The translations under genes were made by a program, and so were the position numbers. Under the pieces are notes generated by a model that saw only the letters and a list, made by a program, of their open reading frames with translations, did no database searches and was not told the origin of the DNA. A stretch of DNA of 19,226 bases from contig DLBE01000011.1 of assembly GCA_002494205.1 (NCBI GenBank), positions 1 to 19,226 on the forward strand, in the 5' to 3' direction. Positions 1-7,585 of the stretch are shown piece by piece. The stretch is from Caryophanales bacterium UBA7029 (GTDB lineage Bacteria > Bacillota_I > Bacilli_A > RFN20 > CAG-826). The stretch's first letter is position 1. The number at the start of each line of letters is the position of its first letter.

Positions 1-36
1 TCAGATTTTCGCTAGATAACGACATGAAAGATATAG

Positions 37-480
37 TTATTTTAATTCTTCTATAATTTTGTCGTTTCCAGGTAGATTTTTAGTAACAATTTTATTCTCA
101 ATTTTTAACATTGTTGGGTAGCCTAAAATGTAAATATCATCAGGATTTCCTGCATTAATTACTAAATTTTCGTCTGTTGTGAACTTGTCTTTACTGCTGC
201 TTTTGATGAAATAAATATCCTTCCGTTCTAGAGCTTTCTCAATAATAAAATTTTTAAGTTCCTGACAATGGCTACAAGTTGATGAGTAGAAATATGTGTA
301 GTAAGCATCATTATCAACTTCAAACATTGTTTCTAATGTAAGTTTAAAATTTTGAATTTGATCATAGCTATAGTCGGTAGGCAAAATTATATTATCAATC
401 TGTTTGTCCTCATTAACATTAGTGCAACTAGCTAACACCACCGCCGAGACAGCAATATAAAGAAATTTTAACCATTTCAT
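37..480 (-). CDS. Thioredoxin-fold lipoprotein with CSHC motif
   Basis: Predicted exported lipoprotein of 147 residues. The N-terminus is a lipoprotein signal: a short positive start, a hydrophobic stretch and a lipobox ending in Cys19 (LASC). The mature part resembles a small thioredoxin-fold domain: a beta strand leading into a CxxC active site (C69-S-H-C72) and, about 50 residues later, a Y-P-T segment (P122) at the usual place of the cis-proline. It would therefore sit on the outer face of the membrane and could reduce or exchange disulfides in exported proteins; this role is inferred from the fold, and no partner protein is visible. A strong ribosome binding site (AGGAGG) lies 8-9 bases before the ATG, which supports the start. 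The gene is divergent from the membrane gene at 555, and the two share a 74-bp promoter region. Confidence 0.8.
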   Translation of the reverse strand: MKWLKFLYIAVSAVVLASCTNVNEDKQIDNIILPTDYSYDQIQNFKLTLETMFEVDNDAYYTYFYSSTCSHCQELKNFIIEKALERKDIYFIKSSSKDKFTTDENLVINAGNPDDIYILGYPTMLKIENKIVTKNLPGNDKIIEELK

Positions 481-541
481 AAATAATCCTCCTATTATTC
501 AGTCAGGGTTAATTTTGCATTTCAACTGAAAAAATTTTTTA

Positions 542-547
542 TATAAT
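542..547 (+). promoter_or_regulatory. -10 box of a probably leaderless gene (555)
   Basis: A perfect TATAAT ends 7 bases before the ATG at 555, so transcription should begin at or next to the start codon. No Shine-Dalgarno sequence is present. No convincing -35 box is seen: TTGCAT at 515-520 is 21 bases away, and TTCAAC at 521-526 is 15 bases away. Confidence 0.55.
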
Positions 548-554
548 ATATTTA

Positions 555-1451
555 ATGACCGGTTTTAATAAAAAGAACACATTAATAAGAGCTATATGTT
601 TTATGTCGTTTTTTGTTGCGATAAATGTTCTTTGCTCTTTTTTAACTGTTGTTGCTCCACTAGCGAGTGTGATACTGATCATATTTTTGCCGTTAACCTC
701 AGCCGTTGTTGAAGTTAACATTAAAGATAGATGGTTTCCTATCTATGCTTTTGCAACAATTGGTCTCTCAATAGTTGTTACTTTATCATCGATTGACTTT
801 ACGATTTTTTATATTATTCCTTCTATTTTTACTGGTTATATTTTTGGTCTTTCGTTAAAGCGCGGAATTCCTAAACTAGTAGCCATCTTTCTTGCATCAA
901 TAATTCAAGCTGGATTATCTCTTACTTTCTTACCAATTTTACAACTCATTACTGATAAAAATTTAGTCGATGTATTCGTTGAAATTCTGAGGATTTCCAA
1001 TAGATTTTTGTTTGAAACAGCACTTTTGCTGATCTTCTTTATCGTTGCTTTAATCCAAGTAATCTTATCTTATATTGTCGTTGAAAATGAGCTCTCAAAA
1101 TTTGGCGTAAAACCATTCGTCAAAGTGAATGAAATGATTCTGGCAAATATAGTTGGAATAGTTTGTGTTCTTTCCGGTTTGTTGATTTCAATATTTTTTC
1201 TTCCTGTTGGTTTATTATTCTTAGGTTTCTCTTACTACTTCCTAGGGTTCTCTATTTTTTATAAATTTAAAACAAAAAATTATGTCCCTCTCATCGTAGA
1301 TGGAGTTGTTTTATTGGTGCAAATTGTTTTGTATGCTCTACTAAATGGATACTTTACCGATTTAAATGAATTAACTTTGTTATACATTCTTCCAGCACTC
1401 TCATTATTGTTTTCTATTTGCTATTCCTTCTTGAAGAAGTCAAAACAATAG
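555..1451 (+). CDS. Multi-span membrane protein, possibly DUF2232/YybS-like
   Basis: A very hydrophobic protein of 298 residues with about eight predicted membrane spans (roughly residues 10-30, 34-52, 62-80, 84-100, 107-130, 152-175, 195-235 and 245-290) and a short basic C-terminal tail. Size and layout recall the YybS/DUF2232 family of Bacillota membrane proteins, which are distantly related to ECF transporter substrate-binding components, but I see no diagnostic motif, so this is only a suggestion. No enzymatic motif is present. It is the first gene of a three-gene membrane cluster, with the next gene starting 13 bases after its stop. The ATG at 555 fits a -10 box directly upstream, implying a leaderless message. 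Confidence 0.75.
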   Translation: MTGFNKKNTLIRAICFMSFFVAINVLCSFLTVVAPLASVILIIFLPLTSAVVEVNIKDRWFPIYAFATIGLSIVVTLSSIDFTIFYIIPSIFTGYIFGLSLKRGIPKLVAIFLASIIQAGLSLTFLPILQLITDKNLVDVFVEILRISNRFLFETALLLIFFIVALIQVILSYIVVENELSKFGVKPFVKVNEMILANIVGIVCVLSGLLISIFFLPVGLLFLGFSYYFLGFSIFYKFKTKNYVPLIVDGVVLLVQIVLYALLNGYFTDLNELTLLYILPALSLLFSICYSFLKKSKQ

Positions 1452-1464
1452 ATAGAATATAATT

Positions 1465-1872
1465 ATGCTTAAACTTTTAAAAGTATTTCTCAGAGGCTTA
1501 ATCGTAACCCTTTTGCTTCCTTTTATTGTTGTAATTTGGGTTGGTTATGGCCTTTATTGCATCGGTCTATTTGTTTTCATGTTTGCTAAAACAACAATTG
1601 AATATTTTAAAGGCGGTTCTTTCAATGCTGACTTGCCAGAAGATTTAGAAGCTAGAAGAATGGTTTTAGAAAAAGAAAAGCGCGATGAGCAAGCAAAAGA
1701 AATGCTTAGTTCAATGTATGAAAATACAGTCGCTCAGCAACAATCAAATATGTTCTCACAAACTCCTGATTTTTCGGAAAATAACAGGGAAAATACGGAC
1801 TTTTTGGATGAAATGACAAGTGATGAACCAACTAATGAGGAGGATTATAACGATGACAATGGCGTTTATTAA
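1465..1872 (+). CDS. Small membrane protein with charged cytoplasmic tail
   Basis: A 135-residue protein I do not recognise. Residues 1-45 are hydrophobic and could form one long or two short membrane spans. Residues 60-85 are rich in Glu, Lys and Arg and may form a helix. The last 40 residues are strongly acidic and rich in Asn, with many Asp and Glu near the end, and look disordered. The start lies 13 bases after the upstream stop and has no clear ribosome binding site, so translation may be coupled to the 555 gene. The 3' end overlaps the next gene by 20 bases, and that gene's ribosome binding site lies within this reading frame. The tight packing suggests that the three proteins act together at the membrane, but no function can be assigned. 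Confidence 0.7.
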   Translation: MLKLLKVFLRGLIVTLLLPFIVVIWVGYGLYCIGLFVFMFAKTTIEYFKGGSFNADLPEDLEARRMVLEKEKRDEQAKEMLSSMYENTVAQQQSNMFSQTPDFSENNRENTDFLDEMTSDEPTNEEDYNDDNGVY

Positions 1873-2515
1873 TCTTTCCGATAACGCAAAAAAGGCGTTA
1901 TTCATTCTTTTCCTTGGAATCATTTTACTTTTTGTCTTTGTTGGTTATCTTTCTTTAGCGGTACAAGGCGCAATGAAAAAACAAGGTTCAAAAGCAGACG
2001 AAATGCTTCAAAACGTTGTTAAAGCTGATTATTTCACAAACGAAAAAGAATTTATGAAGTTTGCAAGAAAGAAAAACGCAAGAGTTTTCTATGTCCAAGC
2101 AAGGATTGCTTTCTTAATTATACTTGGATGTGTTTTGGCCTACTTATTATTCTGCCTATTTTCTGGTTGGTGGGGTTACAATCCTTTTGGAAGAAATGCT
2201 GATAGACCTGGTTTTGCTACTTTATTCTACCAATTTGGTGAATGGCCAAAAGAAAAATTCTTTGGCATTAAACTTATTTCGGGATGGCCTAAGGTTGTAT
2301 CAAAACCTCATTTTGAGGTAAAAGCAATTTTCGCCTATCTTGCAGTCCCTGCTTTTATTGTCGGTTGTGTATGGTTTTTGCTTTGCACACAATCATTTAT
2401 TGCACGCACAATTCGTATTAGAAAAATCATGAACTCTATTTATAGAAAAAAGTTGGCTCCTGAAGAACCAACTCCTTTAGTTTCTGAAAACGAAAACAAT
2501 AATTTATCTTCTTAA
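1853..2515 (+). CDS. Membrane protein of unknown function
   Basis: A 220-residue protein with three likely membrane spans (about residues 15-38, 84-104 and 157-180). A basic linker (residues 42-80) separates spans 1 and 2, and a Trp/Gly-rich loop (residues 105-150) separates spans 2 and 3. The C-terminus is hydrophilic and Asn/Glu-rich. The family is not recognised. The open frame extends upstream to 1820, but I chose the ATG at 1853 because a strong GAGGAGG (1837-1843) lies nine bases before it, while the earlier ATGs lack a binding site. It overlaps the preceding gene by 20 bases and is the last of the three-gene membrane cluster. Its final 12 bases overlap, tail to tail, the small membrane gene on the other strand. 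Confidence 0.7.
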   Translation: MTMAFINLSDNAKKALFILFLGIILLFVFVGYLSLAVQGAMKKQGSKADEMLQNVVKADYFTNEKEFMKFARKKNARVFYVQARIAFLIILGCVLAYLLFCLFSGWWGYNPFGRNADRPGFATLFYQFGEWPKEKFFGIKLISGWPKVVSKPHFEVKAIFAYLAVPAFIVGCVWFLLCTQSFIARTIRIRKIMNSIYRKKLAPEEPTPLVSENENNNLSS

Positions 2516-2671
2516 TAACAAAATTACTTCGTAAATAAGCATTGCTGCTAATATAGCAGCAACAACTACAAGAAGACCAAAGATTCTATTAGTGGATCTT
2601 TGTTTTCTTTTCTCCTCAAGTGCTTCTGGAGATAATTGTTCTAATTCTTCTTCTTTTCTCTTGTTAAACAT
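2504..2671 (-). CDS. 55-residue single-span membrane protein downstream of asnS
   Basis: A small open frame that begins MFNKRKEEELEQLSPEALEE and encodes 55 residues. Residues 1-29 are highly charged (alternating Lys/Arg and Glu), residues 31-52 form one hydrophobic span rich in Val, Ala, Ile and Leu, and the protein ends in two arginines. This is a convincing N-in, single-pass design. The ATG lies two bases after the asnS stop codon, with no Shine-Dalgarno sequence of its own, so translation is probably coupled to asnS termination. The 3' end overlaps the convergent membrane gene by 12 bases. The biased charge pattern and clean membrane segment argue for a real gene. The family and function are unknown. 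Confidence 0.6.
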   Translation of the reverse strand: MFNKRKEEELEQLSPEALEEKRKQRSTNRIFGLLVVVAAILAAMLIYEVILLLRR

Positions 2672-2673
2672 AA

Positions 2674-4080
2674 TTAATATTTTATTGGATCTGAAGTTCT
2701 TGGGAATGGTTGAACATCTCTTATATTTTGCATGCCTGTGACATACATAAGTAAGCGATCAAAACCAATTCCAAAGCCTGAATGTGGGCAACCACCATAT
2801 TTACGGGTATCAAGATACCATTCAAGGCCATTGGTACAACCAACTTCGTCCATCCTTTTCTTTAATAAGTCATAGCGTTCTTCTCTTTGAGAGCCACCAA
2901 CAAGTTCTCCAACATATGGCACTAACAAATCGCATGCCGCGACAGTTTTTCCGTCATCATTTTGTCTCATATAGAAAGCTTTCATTTCTTTTGGATAATC
3001 GATTAAGAAAACTGGCCCTTTAACAACTTGCTCGGTGATATAACGCTCATGTTCTGATTGTAAATCCATACCCCAGAAAATCTTATTATTATCAAATTTG
3101 TGCCCTTTTTCCTGAGCTTTTTTGAGTTCTTCGATTGCTTCGGTGTATGTCATTCTCTTAAATTCAGAGTGAAGAACATGATGTAATCTATCTTTTAATG
3201 TCTTGTCGATAAAGGTATTGAAAAATTCCATTTCATCAGGGCATCTGTGGAGTGCGACATCAATACAATGTTTTAAACATGCCTCAATACATTCCATATC
3301 ATCATTTAAATCTGCAAATGCCATTTCAGGTTCAATCATCCAAAATTCAGATGCGTGTCTTGTTGTATTTGAATGCTCTGCTCTAAATGTAGGACCAAAT
3401 GTATAAACATCACGGAATGCTAAGGCAAATGGTTCAACATGAAGTTGACCAGAAACAGTTAAGGCAACTTCTTTACCAAAGAATTCAGTTTTAGGATTCT
3501 TTCCGTCGGTATAAATACCAAACGTATTTCCTGCGCCTTCAGCGTCATTTCCAGTTATAATTGGGGTGTGAATATACATAAATCCTTCGTTTTGGAAGAA
3601 TTCATGAATTGCCATAGCCATAGCGTTTCTCATTCTAAATACAGCATTAAATGTATTTGCTCTTGGTCTTAAGTGAGCGATCTCTCTTAAGAATTCCATT
3701 GAGTGAGCTTTCTTTTGAAGTGGATAATCTGGATCTACAGTACCTGTTACTTCAAATTCTTTAACTTGAATCTCAAATGGTTGCTTTGCTTGAGGGGTTA
3801 AAACAAGTTCTCCAACAACTGATAAAGCAGCACCTGTATTTACGTGACTTAACTTATCGTAGTCTTTGACAACCTTTGCATCATAAACTAATTGAACGTT
3901 CTTAAAACAGGAACCGTCATTTAAGGCTATAAAACCAACAGATCCATTATCACGATTAGTTCTAACCCAACCTTGAACAAAAACTTCCTTAAGTCCATTA
4001 AGGATTTCTTTCATTTCTTTATCTTCTTGCTCTGCGACAAGAGTATAAATATCACTTACTAATATACTTTTTGGTTCCAT
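2674..4080 (-). CDS. asnS: Asparaginyl-tRNA synthetase
   Basis: Class IIb aminoacyl-tRNA synthetase that charges tRNA-Asn with asparagine in the cytoplasm. Of the 468 residues, about 33-112 form the N-terminal OB-fold anticodon-binding domain, followed by the catalytic core. Motif 2 is visible as FRAEHSNTTRH (about 232-242) followed by EFWMIEPEMAF, and motif 3 as GFGIGFDRLL (about 435-444) followed by NIRDVQPFPRT. The last pattern is typical of AsnRS, which separates it from aspartyl- and lysyl-tRNA synthetases. Length is normal. The gene has its own -10 box and a good ribosome binding site (GGAGGAT, 4087-4093) 51 bases after tsaD, so it can be transcribed separately from the t6A block. A 55-residue gene follows with a two-base gap. 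Confidence 0.96.
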   Translation of the reverse strand: MEPKSILVSDIYTLVAEQEDKEMKEILNGLKEVFVQGWVRTNRDNGSVGFIALNDGSCFKNVQLVYDAKVVKDYDKLSHVNTGAALSVVGELVLTPQAKQPFEIQVKEFEVTGTVDPDYPLQKKAHSMEFLREIAHLRPRANTFNAVFRMRNAMAMAIHEFFQNEGFMYIHTPIITGNDAEGAGNTFGIYTDGKNPKTEFFGKEVALTVSGQLHVEPFALAFRDVYTFGPTFRAEHSNTTRHASEFWMIEPEMAFADLNDDMECIEACLKHCIDVALHRCPDEMEFFNTFIDKTLKDRLHHVLHSEFKRMTYTEAIEELKKAQEKGHKFDNNKIFWGMDLQSEHERYITEQVVKGPVFLIDYPKEMKAFYMRQNDDGKTVAACDLLVPYVGELVGGSQREERYDLLKKRMDEVGCTNGLEWYLDTRKYGGCPHSGFGIGFDRLLMYVTGMQNIRDVQPFPRTSDPIKY

Positions 4081-4106
4081 CTACTTATCCTCCGATAGTC
4101 CATTAC

Positions 4107-4112
4107 ATTATA
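4107..4112 (-). promoter_or_regulatory. -10 box of asnS
   Basis: TATAAT on the minus strand in the tsaD-asnS gap. Initiation about seven bases downstream would give a leader of about 20 bases that contains the GGAGGAT ribosome binding site (4087-4093). The -35 region is not clear. Confidence 0.5.
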
Positions 4113-4131
4113 TCAAACAACTTGTTGTTGA

Positions 4132-5142
4132 CTAGAATGTTTTATATTTATCAATGCGCCAGTTAGGGTCGCACGATACAGTGGTGTCACATGTAACGCC
4201 CATTTTCCATAAGTGTTCAGCTAATCTAACTATCATTGCAGCGTTATCCGTTGTACACCAAATTGGTGGCACTATTAGATCAACTTCTGTACCATCTAAT
4301 CTATTATGCATTTGCTCTCGTAAGTAGCTATTAGCACTTACGCCACCAGCTAACACAACTTGTTTTATGTCATAGCGTTTTAAGGCTTTTTCAAGTCTAT
4401 CCATTACCATTCCGACTGCCGTATCTTGGAATGATTTGCACAAATCTGCAACTCTTATCTCATTGCCACGGGCTTTTTCGTTATTTACTAAATTAATAAC
4501 GGCGGTTTTAAGACCAGAATAGGAGAAATTAAGCGAATCATCATGCAAAGGAACAGGCAATTTGTATGTGTGCTTACCTTCTTTAGATAATTTATCGATT
4601 GGAATTCCTCCAGGATAAGGTAAACCTAGAGTTCTAGCAACCTTATCAAAGCACTCTCCAATAGCATCATCTTTTGTTTCCCCGATAATCTCAAAATTCA
4701 TGTCTTCTTTCATATAAACAAATTCAGTGTTTCCACCACTCACAACTATAGAAAGAAGCGGGAATTTTAGGGGTTTTACGTATTCATTCGCATAAATGTG
4801 TGCTGCTAAATGATGAACAGGAATAAGTGGTTTTTTATAAAGAATTGCAAGGGTTTTTGCTACTTGCATGCCAATATGAAGTGCACCAATTAAACCTGGT
4901 CCTCTTGTAAAAGCAAAGGCATCGACTTGGTCCAAGGTTATATTTGCCTTTTCTAAAGCTTCATTTAAAACAGGTAAGGCGTTTTCACAATGAAGTCTTG
5001 ATGCAAGTTCTGGCATAACTCCACCATATTTTTGATGCATTTCAATCTGAGTTGCGACTACATTGCTTAAAAGTTCGCCATCTTTAATGATTGCGATAGA
5101 TGTTTCATCACAACTTGATTCAATTCCAAGAATAATTGCCAT
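4132..5142 (-). CDS. tsaD: tRNA N6-adenosine threonylcarbamoyltransferase TsaD
   Basis: Transfers the threonylcarbamoyl group from threonylcarbamoyl-AMP to A37 of tRNAs that read ANN codons (t6A synthesis), acting in the cytoplasm with TsaB and TsaE. The 336-residue length is typical. The ASKHA-fold start ILGIESSCDETS is at residues 4-15. The metal-binding pair lies in HHLAAH (H111 and H115), the VSGGNTE motif is at 134-140, and a late metal-ligand Asp is in TDNAAM (D299). The gene starts two bases after the rimI stop and has a GAGG binding site within rimI. It is the last gene of tsaE-tsaB-rimI-tsaD, a common Bacillota order. TsaC/YwlC, which makes the intermediate, is not in the window. Confidence 0.97.
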   Translation of the reverse strand: MAIILGIESSCDETSIAIIKDGELLSNVVATQIEMHQKYGGVMPELASRLHCENALPVLNEALEKANITLDQVDAFAFTRGPGLIGALHIGMQVAKTLAILYKKPLIPVHHLAAHIYANEYVKPLKFPLLSIVVSGGNTEFVYMKEDMNFEIIGETKDDAIGECFDKVARTLGLPYPGGIPIDKLSKEGKHTYKLPVPLHDDSLNFSYSGLKTAVINLVNNEKARGNEIRVADLCKSFQDTAVGMVMDRLEKALKRYDIKQVVLAGGVSANSYLREQMHNRLDGTEVDLIVPPIWCTTDNAAMIVRLAEHLWKMGVTCDTTVSCDPNWRIDKYKTF

Positions 5143-5144
5143 TT

Positions 5145-5591
5145 CTATAACCTCTTAAGCATGTATATGGCGTTTTCGCCATCTTTATAATAGTGTTCTT
5201 TAAGTACTACAATCTTGTATCCATTTTTAAGATATAAGTTTTTTGCAGCCTCATTACTTTCTCTAACTTCTAATGTAATTGTTTCAACTAAATCATCAAT
5301 GTTTTTAGGGAATGATTTTTCCATTTCACTCAATAAATGAGTGGCTACCCCATTTTGACGGTACCTTTTTGTAACCGCAACCTGCATGATTGTAGATGAG
5401 TTAAATGTAATCAAGAAATCGATAAAACCTACAACCTTTCCTTCGTCTTCAGCAACAATAATCTTGTTTACTGGGTTCTTTTCAAACTCATAACGAAGAT
5501 CTTCTGCCGAATAAGGCTCAATAAAGCACTCGTTTTCTATTTTTTGGACTTCATCAAAGTCTTTTTGTGATGCTAAACGATACTTAATCAT
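5145..5591 (-). CDS. rimI: Ribosomal-protein alanine N-acetyltransferase RimI
   Basis: GNAT-family acetyltransferase of 148 residues. In the known family, RimI acetylates the N-terminal alanine of ribosomal protein S18 using acetyl-CoA. The acetyl-CoA binding motif is RYRQNGVATHLL (residues 76-87), and the RimI signature LEVRESNEAAKNLYLKNGY follows at 107-125. The gene overlaps tsaB by four bases (ATGA) and leads into tsaD after two bases. It is therefore translated as part of the t6A operon, as in many Bacillota. Other GNAT substrates cannot be excluded, but the position and the signature make RimI the best call. Confidence 0.92.
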   Translation of the reverse strand: MIKYRLASQKDFDEVQKIENECFIEPYSAEDLRYEFEKNPVNKIIVAEDEGKVVGFIDFLITFNSSTIMQVAVTKRYRQNGVATHLLSEMEKSFPKNIDDLVETITLEVRESNEAAKNLYLKNGYKIVVLKEHYYKDGENAIYMLKRL

Positions 5592-6175
5592 TTTCCTAAG
5601 TCCTTTAAATAGACAGGTTTGAGCTTAAACGCATCTACTTCATCGTTTTGATCAAAATCAGCAAGGTTTCCGATAATATCGTACTCGCTAGACTCTAATC
5701 CTAATTGATATGTGTCACCATGCAATAAATAATCTGGATGTGCTTTTATATATCCAATAACTTTTTCGTTTTCCAAGACAGAATCTTTAACAATCACTTT
5801 TTTGCCTTCATAAACAGCAAAATAGCTTCTTCCACTTCTGGCGTTAAATAGGCAAATTGTTGGGAAATCTGGGTGTTTTAGCAAAGAAAGCGAAGATTTT
5901 GCGTATAATTTTATTTTCAATGCATATGCAATAGTTTTAGCGATTGTTACACCGATTCTAACACCTGTATATGAACCAGGTCCCACACCAACAACAACTC
6001 CATCTAAATCTTTATTAGTTAAATTGTTACGCTTTAAAATGTTGTCAACTTCAGTAACCATCATCTCGCTTTGACGTTGCCAGGCTTCATATGAGATTTT
6101 ATCGACAACCTTTCCGTCTTTTGCTAAACCGACGGAAAGTAAAATATTTGAGCTATCTAATAACAACTGATACAT
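5588..6175 (-). CDS. tsaB: t6A biosynthesis protein TsaB
   Basis: Catalytically inactive TsaD paralogue that forms the TsaB-TsaD platform bound by TsaE. The 195 residues keep the ASKHA N-domain: LLLDSSNILLSVGL at 4-17 and the family signature GVGPGSYTGVRIG at 63-75, followed by NARSGRSYFAVY (111-122). The C-terminal region is short compared with the roughly 230-residue enterobacterial form, which is common in Gram-positive versions. The start codon directly abuts the tsaE stop codon, and the stop overlaps rimI as ATGA, so the operon is tightly coupled. A GAGG sequence about ten bases upstream serves as the ribosome binding site. Confidence 0.94.
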   Translation of the reverse strand: MYQLLLDSSNILLSVGLAKDGKVVDKISYEAWQRQSEMMVTEVDNILKRNNLTNKDLDGVVVGVGPGSYTGVRIGVTIAKTIAYALKIKLYAKSSLSLLKHPDFPTICLFNARSGRSYFAVYEGKKVIVKDSVLENEKVIGYIKAHPDYLLHGDTYQLGLESSEYDIIGNLADFDQNDEVDAFKLKPVYLKDLGK

Positions 6176-6637
6176 CTATTTAGCCTCTAAATTTTCTAAA
6201 ACGGTTTTATATGAATCAGTAGGATCAATAATTTCAATATCTCTTTCGTTATCACTGATTCGTTTAATTGAGATTTCCAAATGCTTAGAAGGAATAAGTG
6301 GTTCAATGAACTTTGGCCATTCGACAAAAGTAACGCCGTTTCCTTCAATGAACTCATCTAAACCAATATCAATATTTTGGTTTTCTAAGCGATACGCGTC
6401 AATATGAAAAACGTTAGGTTTAACTTCAAAATAACATTTTAAAATGTTAAATGTTGGAGAAATAACGTGATCTTTATATCCTAAATAAGATAAGGCACCA
6501 CCAACTAATGTTGTTTTTCCAGCACCTAAATCTCCAGTTAAAAGAACAACATCACTAGGCTTTAAAAAAGACATTATTTTACCTGCTAATGCCTGTGTTT
6601 CTTGAGCGCTTTTTGAAATACAACGATATTTCAACAT
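6176..6637 (-). CDS. tsaE: t6A biosynthesis ATPase TsaE
   Basis: P-loop ATPase that resets the TsaB-TsaD complex between t6A cycles. The 153-residue length is typical. Walker A is GDLGAGKT (residues 35-42), the switch-like VISPTFN lies at 58-64, HIDAYRL at 78-84, and the conserved FVEWP at 104-108. It is the first gene of tsaE-tsaB-rimI-tsaD. Its promoter has an extended -10 (TGCTATAAT) 16 bases before the ATG. The predicted message therefore has a leader of only about nine bases, with GGGG as the only possible ribosome contact. It is divergent from the flavoprotein gene at 6692. Confidence 0.95.
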   Translation of the reverse strand: MLKYRCISKSAQETQALAGKIMSFLKPSDVVLLTGDLGAGKTTLVGGALSYLGYKDHVISPTFNILKCYFEVKPNVFHIDAYRLENQNIDIGLDEFIEGNGVTFVEWPKFIEPLIPSKHLEISIKRISDNERDIEIIDPTDSYKTVLENLEAK

Positions 6638-6653
6638 AATCTAACCCCGATAT

Positions 6654-6662
6654 ATTATAGCA
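6654..6662 (-). promoter_or_regulatory. Extended -10 promoter of the tsaE operon
   Basis: TGCTATAAT on the minus strand, followed by ATAT. The 14-base string TTGCTATAATATAT is also found at the promoter of the orphan RNA (16210-16223). Initiation is predicted near the G-run at 6645-6648, giving a leader of about nine bases before the tsaE ATG. Confidence 0.55.
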
Positions 6663-6679
6663 AAAAGGAAAAATTATTA

Positions 6680-6685
6680 TATAAT
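6680..6685 (+). promoter_or_regulatory. -10 box of a probably leaderless gene (6692)
   Basis: A perfect TATAAT ends six bases before the ATG at 6692, and no Shine-Dalgarno sequence lies between. Initiation at the start codon is therefore predicted. No recognisable -35 element is seen. The promoter is back to back with the tsaE promoter. Confidence 0.55.
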
Positions 6686-6691
6686 TATTTC

Positions 6692-7585
6692 ATGGAAAAT
6701 TTGCATAAAGTCATCATTGTTGGTGCTGGACCAATTGGTCTTTATTTTGCATCCAAATGTGAAGAATCTGGCATTGATTATATTGTTTTAGAAGGCTCTG
6801 ATACAATTGGAGGGCAATTAACAAGACTATATCCCGAAAAAGATATAGTAGATATTCCTGGAATTGATTGTATTAAGGCTGCTGGTTATATTGAACTTCT
6901 CAAAACAAAAATTAATCTCAAAAAAGTTGTTCTAGATGCACGTGTATCTTCTATTAAAATTAGCGATAAAATTGAAATTTCTACTGGAAAAACCGCATAT
7001 TTTTGCGAATTTCTTGTTTTAGCAACTGGTCTTGGAGCATCAGTCCCTAGACCTCTTGGAGTAGAACACGAAAATGAATGTGATAACATCATTTATTCCG
7101 TTAAATCATTTGATCATTTAAAAAATAAAAGAGTTGCTATTTTTGGAGGTGGTGATTCAGCATTAGACTGGGCAAAAGCCATTTCAGCAATTTCAGATAA
7201 TGTCCACTTAATTCACCGACGTCTTGAATTTAGAGGCAACCCAGACACAATCAAAGATTGCAAAAACTTAAAAATTCACCTTCCTTACGTTCCTTCATCA
7301 ATTGTTGTTGAAAACGGAAAGGCTACTTCAGTAACGATAAAGAAAGTTGATAGTGATGAATTGGTCACAATTCCTGTCGATTATATTTTTGTAAATTACG
7401 GCAACATTGCCTCTCTTTCATCATTCCCATTTAAGATGGACAATGCCTTCTTAGTTGTTAACAATGAAAATAGAGTCGAAAACAAAGTTTTCGCTATCGG
7501 TGATGTTTGCCAATATGAAAATAAAACCAGACGTATTGCGCCTGGTCTTAAAGAAGCTGATAAAGTATTTAAACTTATTTCCTAG
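6692..7585 (+). CDS. Ferredoxin/flavodoxin-NADP+ reductase-like flavoprotein
   Basis: Two-dinucleotide-binding-domain flavoprotein of the thioredoxin-reductase-like superfamily, 297 residues. FAD-binding GAGPIG is at 11-16, with an acidic residue (E34) ending strand two and GGQL at 40-43. ATG is at 111-113. The NADPH domain has GGGDSALD at 152-159 and HRR at 175-177, a basic pair that favours NADPH. The FAD-contacting GD is at 270-271. There is no CxxC redox pair, so it is not a thioredoxin reductase. The pattern matches the YumC-type ferredoxin/flavodoxin-NADP+ reductase, though it is somewhat shorter than the usual 330 residues or so. The electron partner is not in the window. The gene is monocistronic and its last 11 bases overlap the convergent ntdP. 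Confidence 0.85.
   Translation: MENLHKVIIVGAGPIGLYFASKCEESGIDYIVLEGSDTIGGQLTRLYPEKDIVDIPGIDCIKAAGYIELLKTKINLKKVVLDARVSSIKISDKIEISTGKTAYFCEFLVLATGLGASVPRPLGVEHENECDNIIYSVKSFDHLKNKRVAIFGGGDSALDWAKAISAISDNVHLIHRRLEFRGNPDTIKDCKNLKIHLPYVPSSIVVENGKATSVTIKKVDSDELVTIPVDYIFVNYGNIASLSSFPFKMDNAFLVVNNENRVENKVFAIGDVCQYENKTRRIAPGLKEADKVFKLIS

Noticed and set aside
1..25. Start of a further minus-strand gene (ATG at 25, eight codons to the window edge)
   Set aside because: Only 25 bases are visible and no ribosome binding site precedes the ATG. It may be the next operon gene after the thioredoxin-like lipoprotein, but it cannot be supported.
1458..1463. TATAAT just before the ATG at 1465
   Set aside because: Only one base separates it from the start codon, so a transcript from it would begin inside the gene. 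It is likely a product of AT richness, and this gene is better explained by coupling to the 555 gene.
7136..7170. Thioredoxin reductase identity for the flavoprotein
   Set aside because: The CxxC redox pair expected just before the NADPH-binding GGGDSA segment is absent.
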